Both the position numbers and the translations under genes were made by a program. DNA of 64,000 bases, taken from assembly GCA_030704615.1 (NCBI GenBank), contig CM060734.1, forward strand, positions 59,784,042-59,848,041, in the 5' to 3' direction. This DNA comes from Takakia lepidozioides. Taxonomy: Eukaryota > Streptophyta > Takakiopsida > Takakiales > Takakiaceae. Below, in pieces: positions 35,670 to 47,406 of this stretch. Below the pieces are notes generated by a model. The model made no database searches. It was given only the letters and a program-made list of their open reading frames with translations, and was not told the origin of the DNA. Each line of letters begins with the position of its first letter. The first letter of the stretch is position 1.

Positions 35670-35718
35670 AGTTGCGCTCACGCGCTCACGTGACCAGGCT
35701 CACGCCGAGGCATCCCTG
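35670..35718 (-). repeat. Terminal inverted repeat of element A, right
   Basis: Read inward it begins CAGGGATGCCTCGGCGTGAG and pairs with 24395-24442. It is immediately followed by the duplicated CAAATGGGG. Confidence 0.88.
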
Positions 35719-35727
35719 CAAATGGGG
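35719..35727. repeat. Target-site duplication of element A, right copy
   Basis: CAAATGGGG, identical to 24386-24394. Confidence 0.95.
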
Positions 35728-38177
35728 GAGCCTAGATTGCAAAGGGGAGCCTTCAGTGCACCTGTTCAGAGCTCTGGCCATCTTTGATGGGTCTCCGGAC
35801 CTACTCGCAGCCCTTAGCATCAACAAAGTTGTATCAGGGCCCTTGCCTCCGCCCCGTCCCATCAGAAAATTGCGGTACCTGGTTTGTTGTGTAAGTGCCC
35901 GCACCATGTCATCAGCAGTGGGCACATACAAGTCACGTCCTGCTTTGGTAGACTGCTGCATCTAGGCGTTGTGAACAGTCTCCGCCAAATTACAGGATGG
36001 CATGTCGGCCAAGTCCTCCAAGGACATGTCCTGCAGGAGGCATTGCATGGAAATGTGAGGAATGAAAGGAAATGGAAGAGGTTCTGCAAGTGACAATCCA
36101 ACAACCCCAAATGAACAGGCATGATGCAAAGTGAAATTTGTGTTTCTGGGATTGAAGAGGCTTACCGTCGTCATGAAAGCTCCCACTGTCTGTACCTGAA
36201 GTGCCAGAAAACCAACCAGTCCTCCAACTCCTTCAGGTGGATACCAGTAGCAGCACCAGAGGAGAACCACCAAGCCCGGATTGCTTGGTAAGTGCTCTCA
36301 GCTTCTCCTGGCATTTTTGTACTTGAGGCAGAGCCTTCTGTGCCCCAACTGAAGGTCAGGGCAAATACAGCGCTTTGTATGACGTGCCAGAGATTGACTC
36401 CAATGGAAGAGGCATGTGCGCTCCCTATTTTCCATTGGGACCTTAGGATCCCCCGAACCAAACACGCGCCGCACTGCATTGAAATTTGCCTGTGCACTAT
36501 CAGCCATGAAGCCCTCAAAATTTGTGTTCTGTATTCCATTGCGCTGCATGACGGCCAGGAGCGAATTCCACATGAGCATCTGGGATTCAGTGTCCTCCAA
36601 CTGCATATCACAAATTGCTATGGAGAGCACACGTTGGTACGCTGGATCGTATACATGGCACGCCATGGTTGTCCAACCCTTCACCCGTTTGCAGTGATCA
36701 AACATTAACCAACATTTTGCCAAATCTCCTCCAGGTTGCATTCGGCGGACAATGCTCACACCATTGCCTTCGCCCACTGTGGACATCTTGAACAAATACA
36801 CCTTGGACGAGCCCTGGCCAGGGAAGATACTGTTTTGAATGAATTCATAGCGACTCCTCTGTTTGAGGTCCATAATGTTGTCCATGGATCCAGCAGTGCA
36901 TGTGCCCATTCTAAGTGCATTCACCTGGTTTCGAGTATTGGGAGAGCTCAACACAGAGAAATGGTCCATCACTGCCTCAAGCGAATCTGCATCCAGCATT
37001 GGTTGTGTCCCATCCCCTTCACCCAGTATGTGTTTTCCAGGAATGCCTTGCTAGCTGCAAGCGCTATAGCAGAAGGTGTTGCACAAGGGGCATTGTGGAA
37101 CTCTTGCTTCAGCAGATTTCTAGCGATGTCCACGCTATCCCTGCAACTTCCTTTGGACACAGAATGCTCGTGTGTACCCATATGAATGCAGGCACGAGTC
37201 ATTGTCTTGCATCGGTGTGCCACCTGGTACATACGAGCGTGGCACACAGAAACACAAGACAGGGAAAGTTTGCAGAACCTGCACACAAAAGTATTGGTCT
37301 TGGGAGGGGCAAGCCTTGGGGTGAAAGGATTCAAGGGCACACCTTCCCACTCACTTTCGTTTGGTTTAGCGTTGTTTCTCAGGCGAGGGCAAGAAATATT
37401 CACGCACTTACAATGCCCAACGCAGACCGACCTTCGAAATTTCAATCCAATGTCGTTGTGGATGTTTGACGTTTTTGTCCTGCACCAAGGGTGTCTGTCA
37501 TGTTTCTTGTCCATGCCCTGCAGAAGCCCAGCTAGTCCACTGGAAGACGTGGGAGGGTTGAGCTCAAACAAGATGTCCCCATCAAACTCTGCTGGCACGT
37601 ATTGAACCCGCTGCACACGAAGGGACTCCCAATCAACAAAACACATCTCGCTCTTGCACCTAGGCACCCCTGCAAGGGCTTTCAATTTCGGAATGACACT
37701 CGTTATCTCTTGCAACTCGTCATCATCCAAGAATGGAGTCTGCATTGGCAAAGGAATCTCAGAAATATCCTCCGAGGACGAGTCTGAAAGAGTCACGAAT
37801 GTAGTGGATGTGCTCACCTCTTGTTTCACATGAACTGTGCCATTCTGCTTCACGACCGATGCTGCAGTGCCAGGGGTAGCTACTGATCCTGCTGATTGTC
37901 TTCTGTCTTTTCCAAGGACCCGGTATGTGCCTGGAAGGACTCTCCACTTCCTTCCACACTCGCCAACCAATGGTTTCTCCAAGTGCCCAGAATCCAAATT
38001 CCCATCCTTGTCATACACCTCTTTTTGAACAAGCAGAGAACCCAATTCCAGAGGGAACACTGTAACCAACTCATCCTCATGAACAACTGCAAACCCATCG
38101 TCATCTATAGTGGCAGTCAGTGGAAAACTACCTGCATTGGAATGAAATCGAGCGAGTCTATCTCGCTCCCTGGACAT
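35728..38177 (-). pseudogene. 5' part of element B transposase, broken
   Basis: Starts at ATG 38177 (MSRERDRL) and follows the intact element A transposase through the acidic patch, GMDKKHDRHPWCRTKTS and the Cys/His ligand region. The catalytic LMFD, FMADSA and CLFHW blocks and the LEDW block come next. Breaks are a frameshift near 37030, another near 36305, a Trp-to-TAG stop at about 35965, and the insertion of element A at 35719. The protein ends at PHL, in the duplicated target, and resumes at 24385. The intron position is the same as in A. Confidence 0.88.
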
Positions 38178-38864
38178 GTTTTCGTACACTGACAGAAAGT
38201 TGCGATTCACAGAGGAATCCCCGAACTGGTAGCCCGTAATTCTCGAAAGGGGATCCACCCCAAACAAACTGAGGTAAAAAAGGGTAGCGCTGACCCAAAG
38301 ACTGCGGGCGATGCATGCAAAGGATGTAGGAATGACATGCACCGAACTTCGCAGACAGCCACACTGAGAGACACCAACCAGAAAAACTGTTTTCTAAGAC
38401 AAGAAGCCACAAGAAGCCGTGCTGCATTTGGATGAGAAACAAACCCTGAACATGACATAAAATCATCCATTATGGAAAGACGGCAACAACCCTGGAGAGC
38501 AGTAAAGAGCAAGACCCCGAATCTAATGAGGTTGTGTTGTGCTAGAAGAGTACAACACAAACACTGACACTCCGAGAGACACCTCACATGAGTGTGTGCA
38601 ACACATGACCATTGCCGACACAACCCTTTATACCGAATGACCCCATTGCGACGGTGACGGCGAAATGCAAACCGCACGGTAGGCAATACAACACACGTGG
38701 ACGCATATGTGAAGCATAACAATTATTGAGAATCTGCAAGTACTGCTCGAAATTGAACTAGCATTAGATTTCTATGGCACTTCCGAATTTCAAAGAATGC
38801 AAGAAGGCTGCCATGTATTGGCAGGCGGCGAAGTACATCTGACAGGAATAGAGCCAGATATAGA
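38178..38864. promoter_or_regulatory. Divergent promoter region of element B
   Basis: 687 bp between the two divergent start codons, matching the layout of element A. No defined box was recognised. Confidence 0.4.
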
Positions 38865-39297
38865 ATGAGGATGGAAAGAGTAGACGAAGAGGAAAAGGAG
38901 GAAGAAGAGGGCAAAGAGGAAAGTCTGGCGATGGAAGAGCAGGAATCTGGAGAAGAACAGCAGCCCGCCATACTTCCAAGAACAGGTGAGGAGGAGACTG
39001 AATCCGAGGGAGAGACGGACGTCGAAAATGATATTGATGCTAGCCTCAGGAAGAACCAGATAGTGGAAAAGAGGATGGGGGAGATGCTCCAGAACATGCT
39101 CGGCGTAGAGAGCAGTTCGAAGCGCAAAGGGTCTCCGGCGATTGGGGAGTCTTCTGGAGCGGCCAAAAAAAGTACAATGTTTGAGACCGACCTTTGTGCT
39201 TCATTGGTTATGTGAACCCCAGTTGTGCTTGTATTTTCATATGAAAACCGCCTATACACGGCATCTTTGCCAGGTTGAATCCACCCCCGAGTTGGAA

Positions 39298-42165
39298 GCT
39301 CAAACAGTGTGCATCAACGCACACTGTTTGAGCCCACCTTGTCATTGTTTTTTTCATGTGAAAATCGGCCACATAGGGCCACTCAGGCAGGTTCAATCCA
39401 CCCTAAATTGGAAGCTCAAACAGTGTGTGGCACCACACACTGTTTGAGCCCCCCATTTTGCTTGTTTTTTCATGTTCAAAATAGCCACATAGGGCCACTA
39501 TGGCAGGTTGAATCCACCCCGAATCGGAAGCTCAAACAGTGTGCGGCACCACACACTGTTTGAGCCCCCCATTTTGATTGTTTTTTGATGTTCAAAATGG
39601 CCACATAGGGCCACTATGGCAAGTTCAATCCACCCCGAATTGGAAGCTAGAACAGTGTGCGACACTGCACACTGTTGCAGCCCCCATTTTGCTTGTCTTT
39701 TCATGTTCAAAACGGCCACATAGGGCCACTATGGCACGTTGAATCCACCCCGAATTGGAAGCTCAAACAGTGTGCCGCACCGCACACTGTTTGAGCCCCC
39801 CATTTTGCTAGTTTTTTTATGTTCAAAACGGCCACATAGGGCCAATATGGCAGGTTGAATCCACCCCGAATTGGAAGCTCAAACAGTGTGCGGCACCGCA
39901 CACTGTTTGAGCCCCCCATTTTGCTTGTTTTTTGATGTTCAAAATGGCCACATAGGGCCACTATGGCAGGTTGAATCCACCCTGAATTGGAAGCTCAAAC
40001 AGTGTGCGGCACCGCACACTGTTTGAGCCCCCCATTTTGCTTGTTCCAAACGGCCACATAGAGCCCCCCCCCCATTATGAAATTCTGGTAGGATACCTGC
40101 AAAACATGACAACAACAAAGTATACTATGGCAGGTTGAATCCACCCCGAATTGGAAGCTCAAACAGTGTGCATCAACGCACACTCTTTGAGCCCCCCTTG
40201 TGCCTTGTTTTTTGGTGTGGAAATGGTGCACATAGGGGCATCTCTATCTGGTTCACACCCCTAATTCGAAGCTCAAACAGTAAGCGCCAACGCACACTGT
40301 TCGAGCCCCCCTTCTCACTGCTTTTTTCATAATAAAATCGTCCAGGCAGGGTATCTCTATGAGGTTCAATCAATGATTTCCTGGCAGCTCCAACAGTGTG
40401 CGTCAACGCACACTTTTTGAGCCCACCTTGTCATTGTTTTTTTCATGTGAAAATCGGCCACATAGGGCCAGTCTTGCAGGTTCAATGCACACTTACCTGA
40501 CAGCTCAAACAGTGTGCGTCAACGCACACTGTTTGAGCCCACCTTGTCATTGTTTTTTTCATGTGAAAATTGGCAACATAGGGCCAGTCTGCCAGGTTCA
40601 ATGCACACTTACCCGGCAGCTCAAACAGTGTGCGTCAACGCACACTGTTTGAGCCCACCTTGTCATTGTTTTTTTCATGTGAAAATCGGCCACATAGGGC
40701 CAGTCTTGTAGGTTCAAAGCACACTTACCTGGCAGCTCAAACAGTGTGCGTCAACGCACACTGTTTGAGCCCACCTTGTCATTGTTTTTATCATGTGAAA
40801 ATCGGCCACATAGGGCCAGTCTGCCAGGTTCAATGCACACTTACCTGGCAACTCAAACAGTGTGCGTCAACGCACACTGTTTGAGCCCACCTTGTGATTG
40901 TTTTTTTCATGTGAAAATCGGCCACATAGGGCCAGTCTTGCGGTTCAATGCACACTTACCTAGCAGCTCAAACAGTGTGCGTCAACGCACACTGTTTGAG
41001 CCCCCCATTTTGCTTGTTTTTTCATGTTCAAAACGGCCACATAGGGCCACTCTGGCAGGTTCAATCCACCCCGAATTGGAAGCTCAAACAGTATGCGTCA
41101 ACGCACACTGTTTGAGCCCCCATTGTGCCTTGTTTTTTTGGTGTGGAAATGGTGTACACATGGGCCTCTCTGTCTGGTTCAATCCACCCCTAATTCGAAG
41201 CTCAAACAGTGTGCGCCAACGCACACTGTTTGAGCCGCTCTTCTCATTGTTTTTGGAATAATAAAATCGTCCAGACAGGGTATCTCTGTGAGGTTCAATG
41301 AACAATTTCCTGGCAGCTCAAACAGTGTGCGCCAACGCACACTGTTTGAGCCCCCCTTCCCATTGTTTTTTTCATAATAAAATCGTCCAGACAGGGTTAC
41401 TCTATGAGGTTCAATCCACACTAACCTGGCAGCTCAAACAGTGTGCGTCAACGTACACTGTTTGAGCCCCCCTTGTAATTGTTTCTTGAATGTGAAAATC
41501 GTGCACACAGTCGCCTCTCTCTAAGGTTCATTCCACCCCTTTTTGGAAGCTCAAACAGTGTGTGGCATTGCACACTGTTTGAGCCCACACTTGACATTAT
41601 TTTTTCATTTTAGAATCGACCACAAAGGTCATCTCTGTCAGGTTCAATTCACACTTATCTGGCAGCCCAAACAGTGTGCGTCAACGCACACTGTTTGAGC
41701 CCCCTGATTTGCTTGTTTTTGGACATGAAAATTGTGCACCTAGGGCCAGTTTGGTAGGTTGAATCCACCCCAAAATGGAAGCTCAAATAGTGTGCGGCAA
41801 CGCACACTGTTTGAGCCCCCTTGTCTGCTTGTTTTTTGTTGTGAAAATCGGGCACCTAGGGCCACTCTGGCAGGTTGAAACGAACCCTTATTGGAAGCTC
41901 AAACAGTGTGCGGCAACGCACACTGTTTGAACCCCCTCTTTGCTTGTTTTTCTATGTGAAATTGGGCCAAACAGGGCCAGTATGCATGCTCAAAACACCC
42001 ATAGTTGATAGCACGAAGAGTGTGCGGCAACGCACACTGTTTGTGCCCTCTTTTTGGCCCCCTCTTTGCCTGTTTTTTTTGTGGAAATGTGCCACATAGG
42101 GCCAAATATCATGTTCAAAACACCACTATTTGGAAGCTGAAACATTGTGCGTCAACGCACAGTAT
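39298..42165. repeat. Family-B palindrome array, about 25 units of about 116 bp
   Basis: The array lies in intron 1 of the element B methylase-like gene. Each unit has an arm GCTCAAACAGTGTGCGT, the spacer CA, and the reverse complement of the arm (36 bp in all), then about 80 bp of spacer with CATAGGGCCA and CTTGTTTTTT-like blocks. From 40384 to 40964 the spacing is exactly 116 bp. The innermost arm bases vary in pairs (GCGT/ACGC, GCGG/CCGC, GTGG/CCAC) while the CA centre stays fixed. Last units near 42012-42165 are decayed. Confidence 0.95.
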
Positions 42166-44491
42166 TTTCGGCCCCCACACTGCTTGTTTTCTGATGAGAA
42201 ATTGGGCCACATAGGGCCTGTCTGCCATGCTCAAAACACCATTGTTTCATGCCTCTCTCTTATATCAATTTGAATGAACAACTCTGCAGGAGAAGATGCA
42301 AAGTGTGGCGGATGAGATCCCTTCGGGGCAGGGGAAGGAGATCATTGTTGATGTGGACGATGAGTTCTATGAAAGCAAAGCTGCTGAGATGCTAGGGGGT
42401 CAGAAGGTAAACTCTCAGCTTGTGGTGCAAAGTATGCTTGCCCCGGGTGGGAGGTTGAAGATTCCCCTATGTAGGTTGGTTTCCATGCCCGTCGTTCGTC
42501 CACCCCTCATCAAGGACATCCTCAAGCTAGAGGCCGAGTTTGTTCATGGGTATTTGGATGGATCCGCAGTCTTTTACGTTTCTACAAAGGTTTCCAGAGG
42601 CAACGAGCTCCTTGTGGATGAGTCAATCGTGGACTCCTGGGATCCCATTTGGAGACAGTTGAACAAATCCTTCGAACTTCTTCTCTCCAGGAAACCTTCC
42701 ACCCAGGCATTCTAAGGGAAGATGTTTCACATTTGGGATGGCAACCACCGGTTGCTTGCATGGATGGCTGTCATTGGGAGGCTGCACTCACAGGAGGAAG
42801 AGTGGCATTACTCTGTTTGATAGATGGTGCTGGATTGTGACGGGAACATGATGGGTCTTCTGACAGCAATGAATGATGTGAACAGGTTGGTTTCTCATTC
42901 TACATGTTCCACTTGTGGTTCCGTGGTTCTTTGGTTCCAGTCCTCTGTTGACGGTCCTTGAATTTCATTTTGACTTTCACACATCATTCTGCAAAGGGAT
43001 GGAGACATCGCATGTCAAAATGAGTCTGGTTCACACACTGTACAGGATACAAAGGATCGGGCAGATGCCCTTGACCAACTTCAAGACCATCCTTTCAGCA
43101 GAGACGTACAAGAAGTGCGAAAGCTCCAAGACATCAGAAACGTGGTACTCATTGACCCGTGAGGCTTTCATGGAGTATATGTACGCGGTGAGATACATCT
43201 TCCATCATCTGGCCTTTCGATATTCCTGCTTCCACATGTTTGTTTCTGTTTGTTTCCCTTGCCCTTGGGTTGATGCAACTCTCGTGCATTCCCTTGCAGC
43301 AAGACATTGCAGATGCAGGAGAGCGTGGCAAACTGGAATACTACAGCTCTACCCCTGAGGAGAGAAGGACAACAAAGGGTGTTGAGAGTCATCTCCAGAA
43401 AGAGATGACCGCCACAAGAAGGACTATTATGAGTGCTTTTGTGAAACAACTGAGAATTGCAGACCCAACCTTCGGACCAGAGTTCCTTCAAGAGGTGAAA
43501 AACCATTACAACAAGCCAGCAAGCCGGAGATGGCCTAGGAGAAGTTACACAGGTTGTCTACTGCCGTTGTGTCTTCATAACAGAAGGTGAAGTGGCTACA
43601 AATATGGACCTCCGATCCCACTATTGGGGATACCCACATGTTCCCCAGGCCGGAGAAAGAGAAGAAGACTCAGTGTGTCATTCCTGTTAGTGACAATGTG
43701 CTGGACACATGGCTTCACAAGGCCACTTACTGGAGCCAGGTATGATGTCCTTTGCTGTGTCACTTTATTTTCGTTTTTTCTGTCATTCTTTTTCCATGTT
43801 ACATTGGTTGTGATTGTTTTTGTGTTCATTCTTGCTTCTGTATTGGTCTGCAGTTGGAGGAAAGGGCCCGGTCGGTTCTACATACGCAGCTGGCTGACTA
43901 TGGGATCACCATGACAAAACCGAAGGTCTCCTTCCAAGCATACATGAGAAAATGGAGAGCCACAGTATGGCAATCTTGTTTCTTCAGAGAGTTCAGCAAG
44001 GATGCTGGCATTAGTCGAACAAATGAGCTTGAACAGCAAGAGAAAGGAGAGGAAGCCTGGAAACGATGCCTTTACAGGTGCAAAATGGACTGTGCTTCTT
44101 TGTTTTGCATAGACACAATCTCCACCATCTAACCTGTTTTTGGCTGGCTCATACGAGTTTGTGGTGGAGTGTAATGTGTCGCAAACTCTTTTAGGGGGTC
44201 TTCGTGATGGGGTGGAAAAGCTGGGAGACAATATTTGCATTGCATAATGAGGTTGTCTCTGTTCCTGCAGGTACATAAAGTATGTTCTCATGGCAGAGAA
44301 CTGCTTGGACAAACATCCTGATTTCGTGGACCTTTGGCTTGTCCCTGCTGGCAACCAGACCATGTTTACTACGGGGATCTTGCATGACTGGGGCCAGACC
44401 ATCTTTCTGCTTGTGGTTGGTATTTGGATTGCCCTGCTTCAGAGACCCCAACTCAGGAGGTGTCTTTGAGGAGAGAGAATGAGCGTATAGC

Positions 44492-44815
44492 CACTACAAG
44501 AGATGAGCGTTTTTAGGACTACGGATTTGGCGGAGTCATAAAAATGGCACTAGGTATACGACTACAAAGCGCTGAAATGCGTTGCAGTCATAGTTTTATC
44601 ACTTTATAGTAATGGATATCACTACATGACTCCGGAAAATTAGGGAGCATTGGTCAAACATTGTTGACCATGATGACAAGGATGGTTTTATAACTAATGT
44701 GATATGTTTGACTAAACGTGGACGACGTTTCATGGAATCTTGTGACTCCATGACTGAAGATGGTTTTACAGCTCTATTTATACGACTACATCCCTACACA
44801 TGTCATTTTGAAAGC
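44492..44815. mobile_element. Short CACTA-headed insert in exon 6 of the element B gene
   Basis: Coding similarity to the intact gene stops at about 44490 and resumes at about 44840. The intervening AT-rich block begins CACTACAAGAGATG, like a CACTA or related terminus. No matching inverted end was seen on the right, so it may be truncated or of another type. Confidence 0.55.
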
Positions 44816-47334
44816 ACATACATGAATGTATTCATCCTCGACATTCATGAGAGAAATTTGAGGACTCTTGCAGAGAAGGAGCCTCCTGCTCAGGATACAC
44901 CGGGTAAAGGTAGAAAGGCAAAGGGAAAGGATGTTGCTGGTGGTGTGGGGAAAGAAGGGGTAGGGGGAAGGGGGCACAATGGCAGGTAGGTGGGCAGGGA
45001 AGTGTTGCAGATACTGGCCCTCTGGTGGTTGTCCAGCAGACTCCACCGCATGGTAGGGGATCCGGGAGAAAGAACAAGGGGGTGGTTGATCCCAAGGACC
45101 CGTACCATGCAGTGGAGCATCCCACGAGGGTCATTCGCCCTACCAGGTTGGAGATGGCCAATGTCGGGTTCTTTGCCATGATGGAGTCCAAGAAATCTGA
45201 TTACAAGGGCGAACCATCACCAGTGTGGGAGAGGATTGTGGAGTTCCTCGGCACCGTGCGTGTTGTCTTTTGCTTCTTGTCTGTTGTGTGCATGGATCTT
45301 TTCAATCCTCTTGAGCATTCCATTGCATGCTTGTTTGCAGGCTAAAATGACCAAATCCTGGGTGAACGGGAAGGAGAAGCCATATGCAGCCGAACTCATC
45401 ATCTTGGACATCCCTGATGGGTTGCCAGTCCCGGATGTCCCTCCATCGGGTGCTTGTCCAGGTTGGAATGCTTTTGATGAGCGCTACTGGCGGTGGATTT
45501 TCTCCTTTTGTAATTTCTTTCTGTCCGATGCAGGTGTTTTGGTGCTCATCCAGTCCATCGACCTTCGCTGTCGCCGTGCACTTGCCAGCTATTTGAAAGC
45601 CTCCGGTATGAGGGTCGTGAAGACATGGAATTGTGTGAACAGCATGTACCTGACGAAGGGGGATCGTCCCGGAGAGATGGTAAATCTGCCTTCTTATTCC
45701 TCTTCTTGGTGGTTCTCGGATGGAGTTGCGTAAGTCGCTCAAATGAATATGTAGGGGCCTGGTTTTCAAGCTTCTTAGTTCCTTGTGTATGTCCTGTTCG
45801 CAGACTCGTTTGTTTGAAGTGGTTTGTCTTATCCGAGTGCATCCACCTACGACTCCAGCCGTCATTAGGGAGTTCGCCATCACTCATGGGGGCAAGTTCA
45901 TAGACGAGAGAACAGATCCTCCCACGGATGACGTGCACCACAACTACGTGGACAACAACGTGTGCTTGCAAAGGGGGAATGGGGTTCCTTGGAGAGGGGC
46001 CAGGGAGAGGAGCCCGACTTTCATTCAGATGATTGTGGAGTGCTGCACCTACACAGACGCCAGAGTTCTGGATTTGTCAATGGGCACAGGTTCGTCTCTT
46101 CAACATTCACATTTCGTGAGGTTTGTTTGACCTTGCACTTTCAGCTCTTCCCACCGTTCCAAATGTGTCTTCAATGTCTGTTTCCTTCATTGTGTTCCAC
46201 TTCAGGTGCCTCGTACCACGCTTGCAAGGCCAGTGCACGACATCTCTTTGGGATTGAAGGGGATGCCGAGATTTACAAGAACCTCCTGATGGGTTTGGGT
46301 GGACACACTTCTCAAGTCCTTCCGAAGCCCCTACCCGCTGATATTGATACAGGGGAGACTTCCGACAAGGAGCTGGATGACGACTTTGCCTGTGAGTAAG
46401 TTCAACCTTAGGATGCTTGCATTGTTGTTTCAATACCCAGAATCACTGTTCTTAAGGCAAAGTGCACATGAGAGATATCCTCTTCGTTGGACTTGTGCAT
46501 TGCATCATTATGTTCAAAATTGGTTTTTGTCCACTTGTGCAAAAGTCCGCGTGCTTCCACTGACCCTCCAGGGCTATCACACCTTTTTGGACTTCTTTCA
46601 AGTCCTCCTCAGTCTTACGTCCTACCTGTCTATGCGGAGGCACTCGCAGCAAGCATGTCCATTCATGGCACTCGCAGTCCAACCATCGACGGCCGTGGTA
46701 GAAGACGTGGTGTTGGGGCCGGAATATTTGTGGATGACATAGCACAGGAGGTCGATACTGATTCTGATGACTGTAACACTTGATATGAAGTTTTCTTTTG
46801 CTTTCATTCGGGGCCAATTTTGAAATGGGATGGTTGTGTGTCCTTGTTGTCATGTTTGCAATGTGTGCGTGGGATGCAAATTCATGGGAACAAACTATCA
46901 TTGGAGATGGGGGTTGCATGGACTGCCTGGATTGTTCCTTCAATCTATTTAGTGTTTTGCGGAGCTCACAGGCTTGTGTGCATTGCAAAAACAAACAAAC
47001 GTCTTTGGTTCGGGTAGAGCATTCTCGCATCATTTGCTCAATTCTGGTGAGCATCCATGATGCTCCCGCACATACTTGGCATGTTCGCAAGGGTGGTGAG
47101 TAAGAAAAGATTTCGTAGGGATCCGCTTTGGATGATGTGAGTATGCACATGCTCACGACGTAGGCACATTCCAATGCAGGGGCTTGGTATGTTGATAACG
47201 TCTAAATGGATGCAATGGATAGAAAGGATGGATACAATGGATGTAACACATCCAGTCTGCATTCCCTGGAAATGGTTGATCAACCCGCGGTAATAGGTGA
47301 CACCCACGGAAATAGGTCATGTATGCATGCTGAC

Positions 47335-47397
47335 GTGGCGTGAGCCTGTGCTGGGCTCACGGTTTCCTGGGCTCACAGAATAGCACCCCCCCCCCCC
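47335..47397 (-). repeat. Terminal inverted repeat of element B, right
   Basis: Read inward it has GCTATTCTGTGAGCCCAG then CCGTGAGCCCAGC and GGCTCACGCC, pairing with the left end. The outermost bases are a C run (47386-47399), so the exact end may be shifted by a few bases. Confidence 0.72.
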
Positions 47398-47406
47398 CCT
47401 AACTGA
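47398..47406. repeat. Target-site duplication of element B, right copy
   Basis: CCTAACTGA, matching 22871-22879. Confidence 0.85.

Larger units (their letters stand above)
24395..35718. mobile_element. Element A: intact-looking 11.3-kb MULE carrying transposase and ParB/methylase-like gene
   Basis: The element is bounded by inverted repeats of about 45 bp and a perfect 9-bp target duplication. The two cargo genes are divergent: transposase 28530-25045 (minus) and ParB/methylase-like gene 29385-35021 (plus), both fully open. The target is element B's transposase gene. Subterminal TGACGTGGCGTGAGC motifs occur inside both ends (24452-24530 and 35615-35670). Eleven or so family-A palindromes lie in introns 1 and 5 of the methylase-like gene. 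All features point to a recent, potentially autonomous insertion. Confidence 0.93.
38865..46783 (+). pseudogene. ParB-like/DNA methylase-like gene of element B, broken
   Basis: This gene keeps the exon layout of the intact gene at 29-35 kb. Exons are 38865-39171, 42290-42885, about 43000-43187, 43300-43739, 43854-44077, 44271-45255 (interrupted), 45341-45679, 45804-46089, 46206-46395 and 46546-46783. Exons 7, 8 and 9 have exactly the same lengths as in A (339, 286 and 190 nt). The ParB-like IWDGNHRLLAW, methylase-like IILDIPDG, and motif I VLDLSMGTGASYHACKA with IEGD are all present. Breaks are TAA at 42713, TGA-TAG near 42818, TAG and TAA near 43540-43585, a frameshift near 44400, and a CACTACAAG-headed insert at 44492. 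The start is acid-rich rather than basic. Intron 1 holds a 2.9-kb palindrome array. Confidence 0.85.
22880..47397. mobile_element. Element B: giant MULE with transposase and ParB/methylase-like gene, interrupted by element A
   Basis: The ends are related inverted repeats: the left end has GCTAC GGCGTGAGCCCAG then CCGTGAGCC, and the right end read inward has GCTATTCTGTGAGCCCAG then CCGTGAGCC. They are flanked by a 9-bp duplication. Total length is 24.5 kb, or about 13.2 kb without element A. Cargo is a leftward transposase (5' part 38177-35728, 3' part 24394-23321) and a rightward ParB/methylase-like gene (38865-46783) with a large palindrome array in its first intron. Both genes carry stops and frameshifts, so the copy is dead. 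It sits in the flank or LTR of the Ty3-type element. Confidence 0.85.

Noticed and set aside
24395-35718. Bacterial or phage contamination suggested by ParB and methylase similarity
   Set aside because: The gene has nine phased GT-AG introns, its neighbour is a MULE transposase, and the whole unit has target duplications in a plant-lineage element.
39298-42165. CRISPR-like array (regular palindromic repeats with spacers)
   Set aside because: Spacers are repeated, not unique, the host is eukaryotic, and the array lies in an intron of a transposon gene. It is a tandem palindrome array.
39200-42220. Many 65-170-codon open frames across the palindrome array on both strands
   Set aside because: They repeat with the 116-bp unit and in opposite strands, carry no known motif, and arise from the repeat itself.
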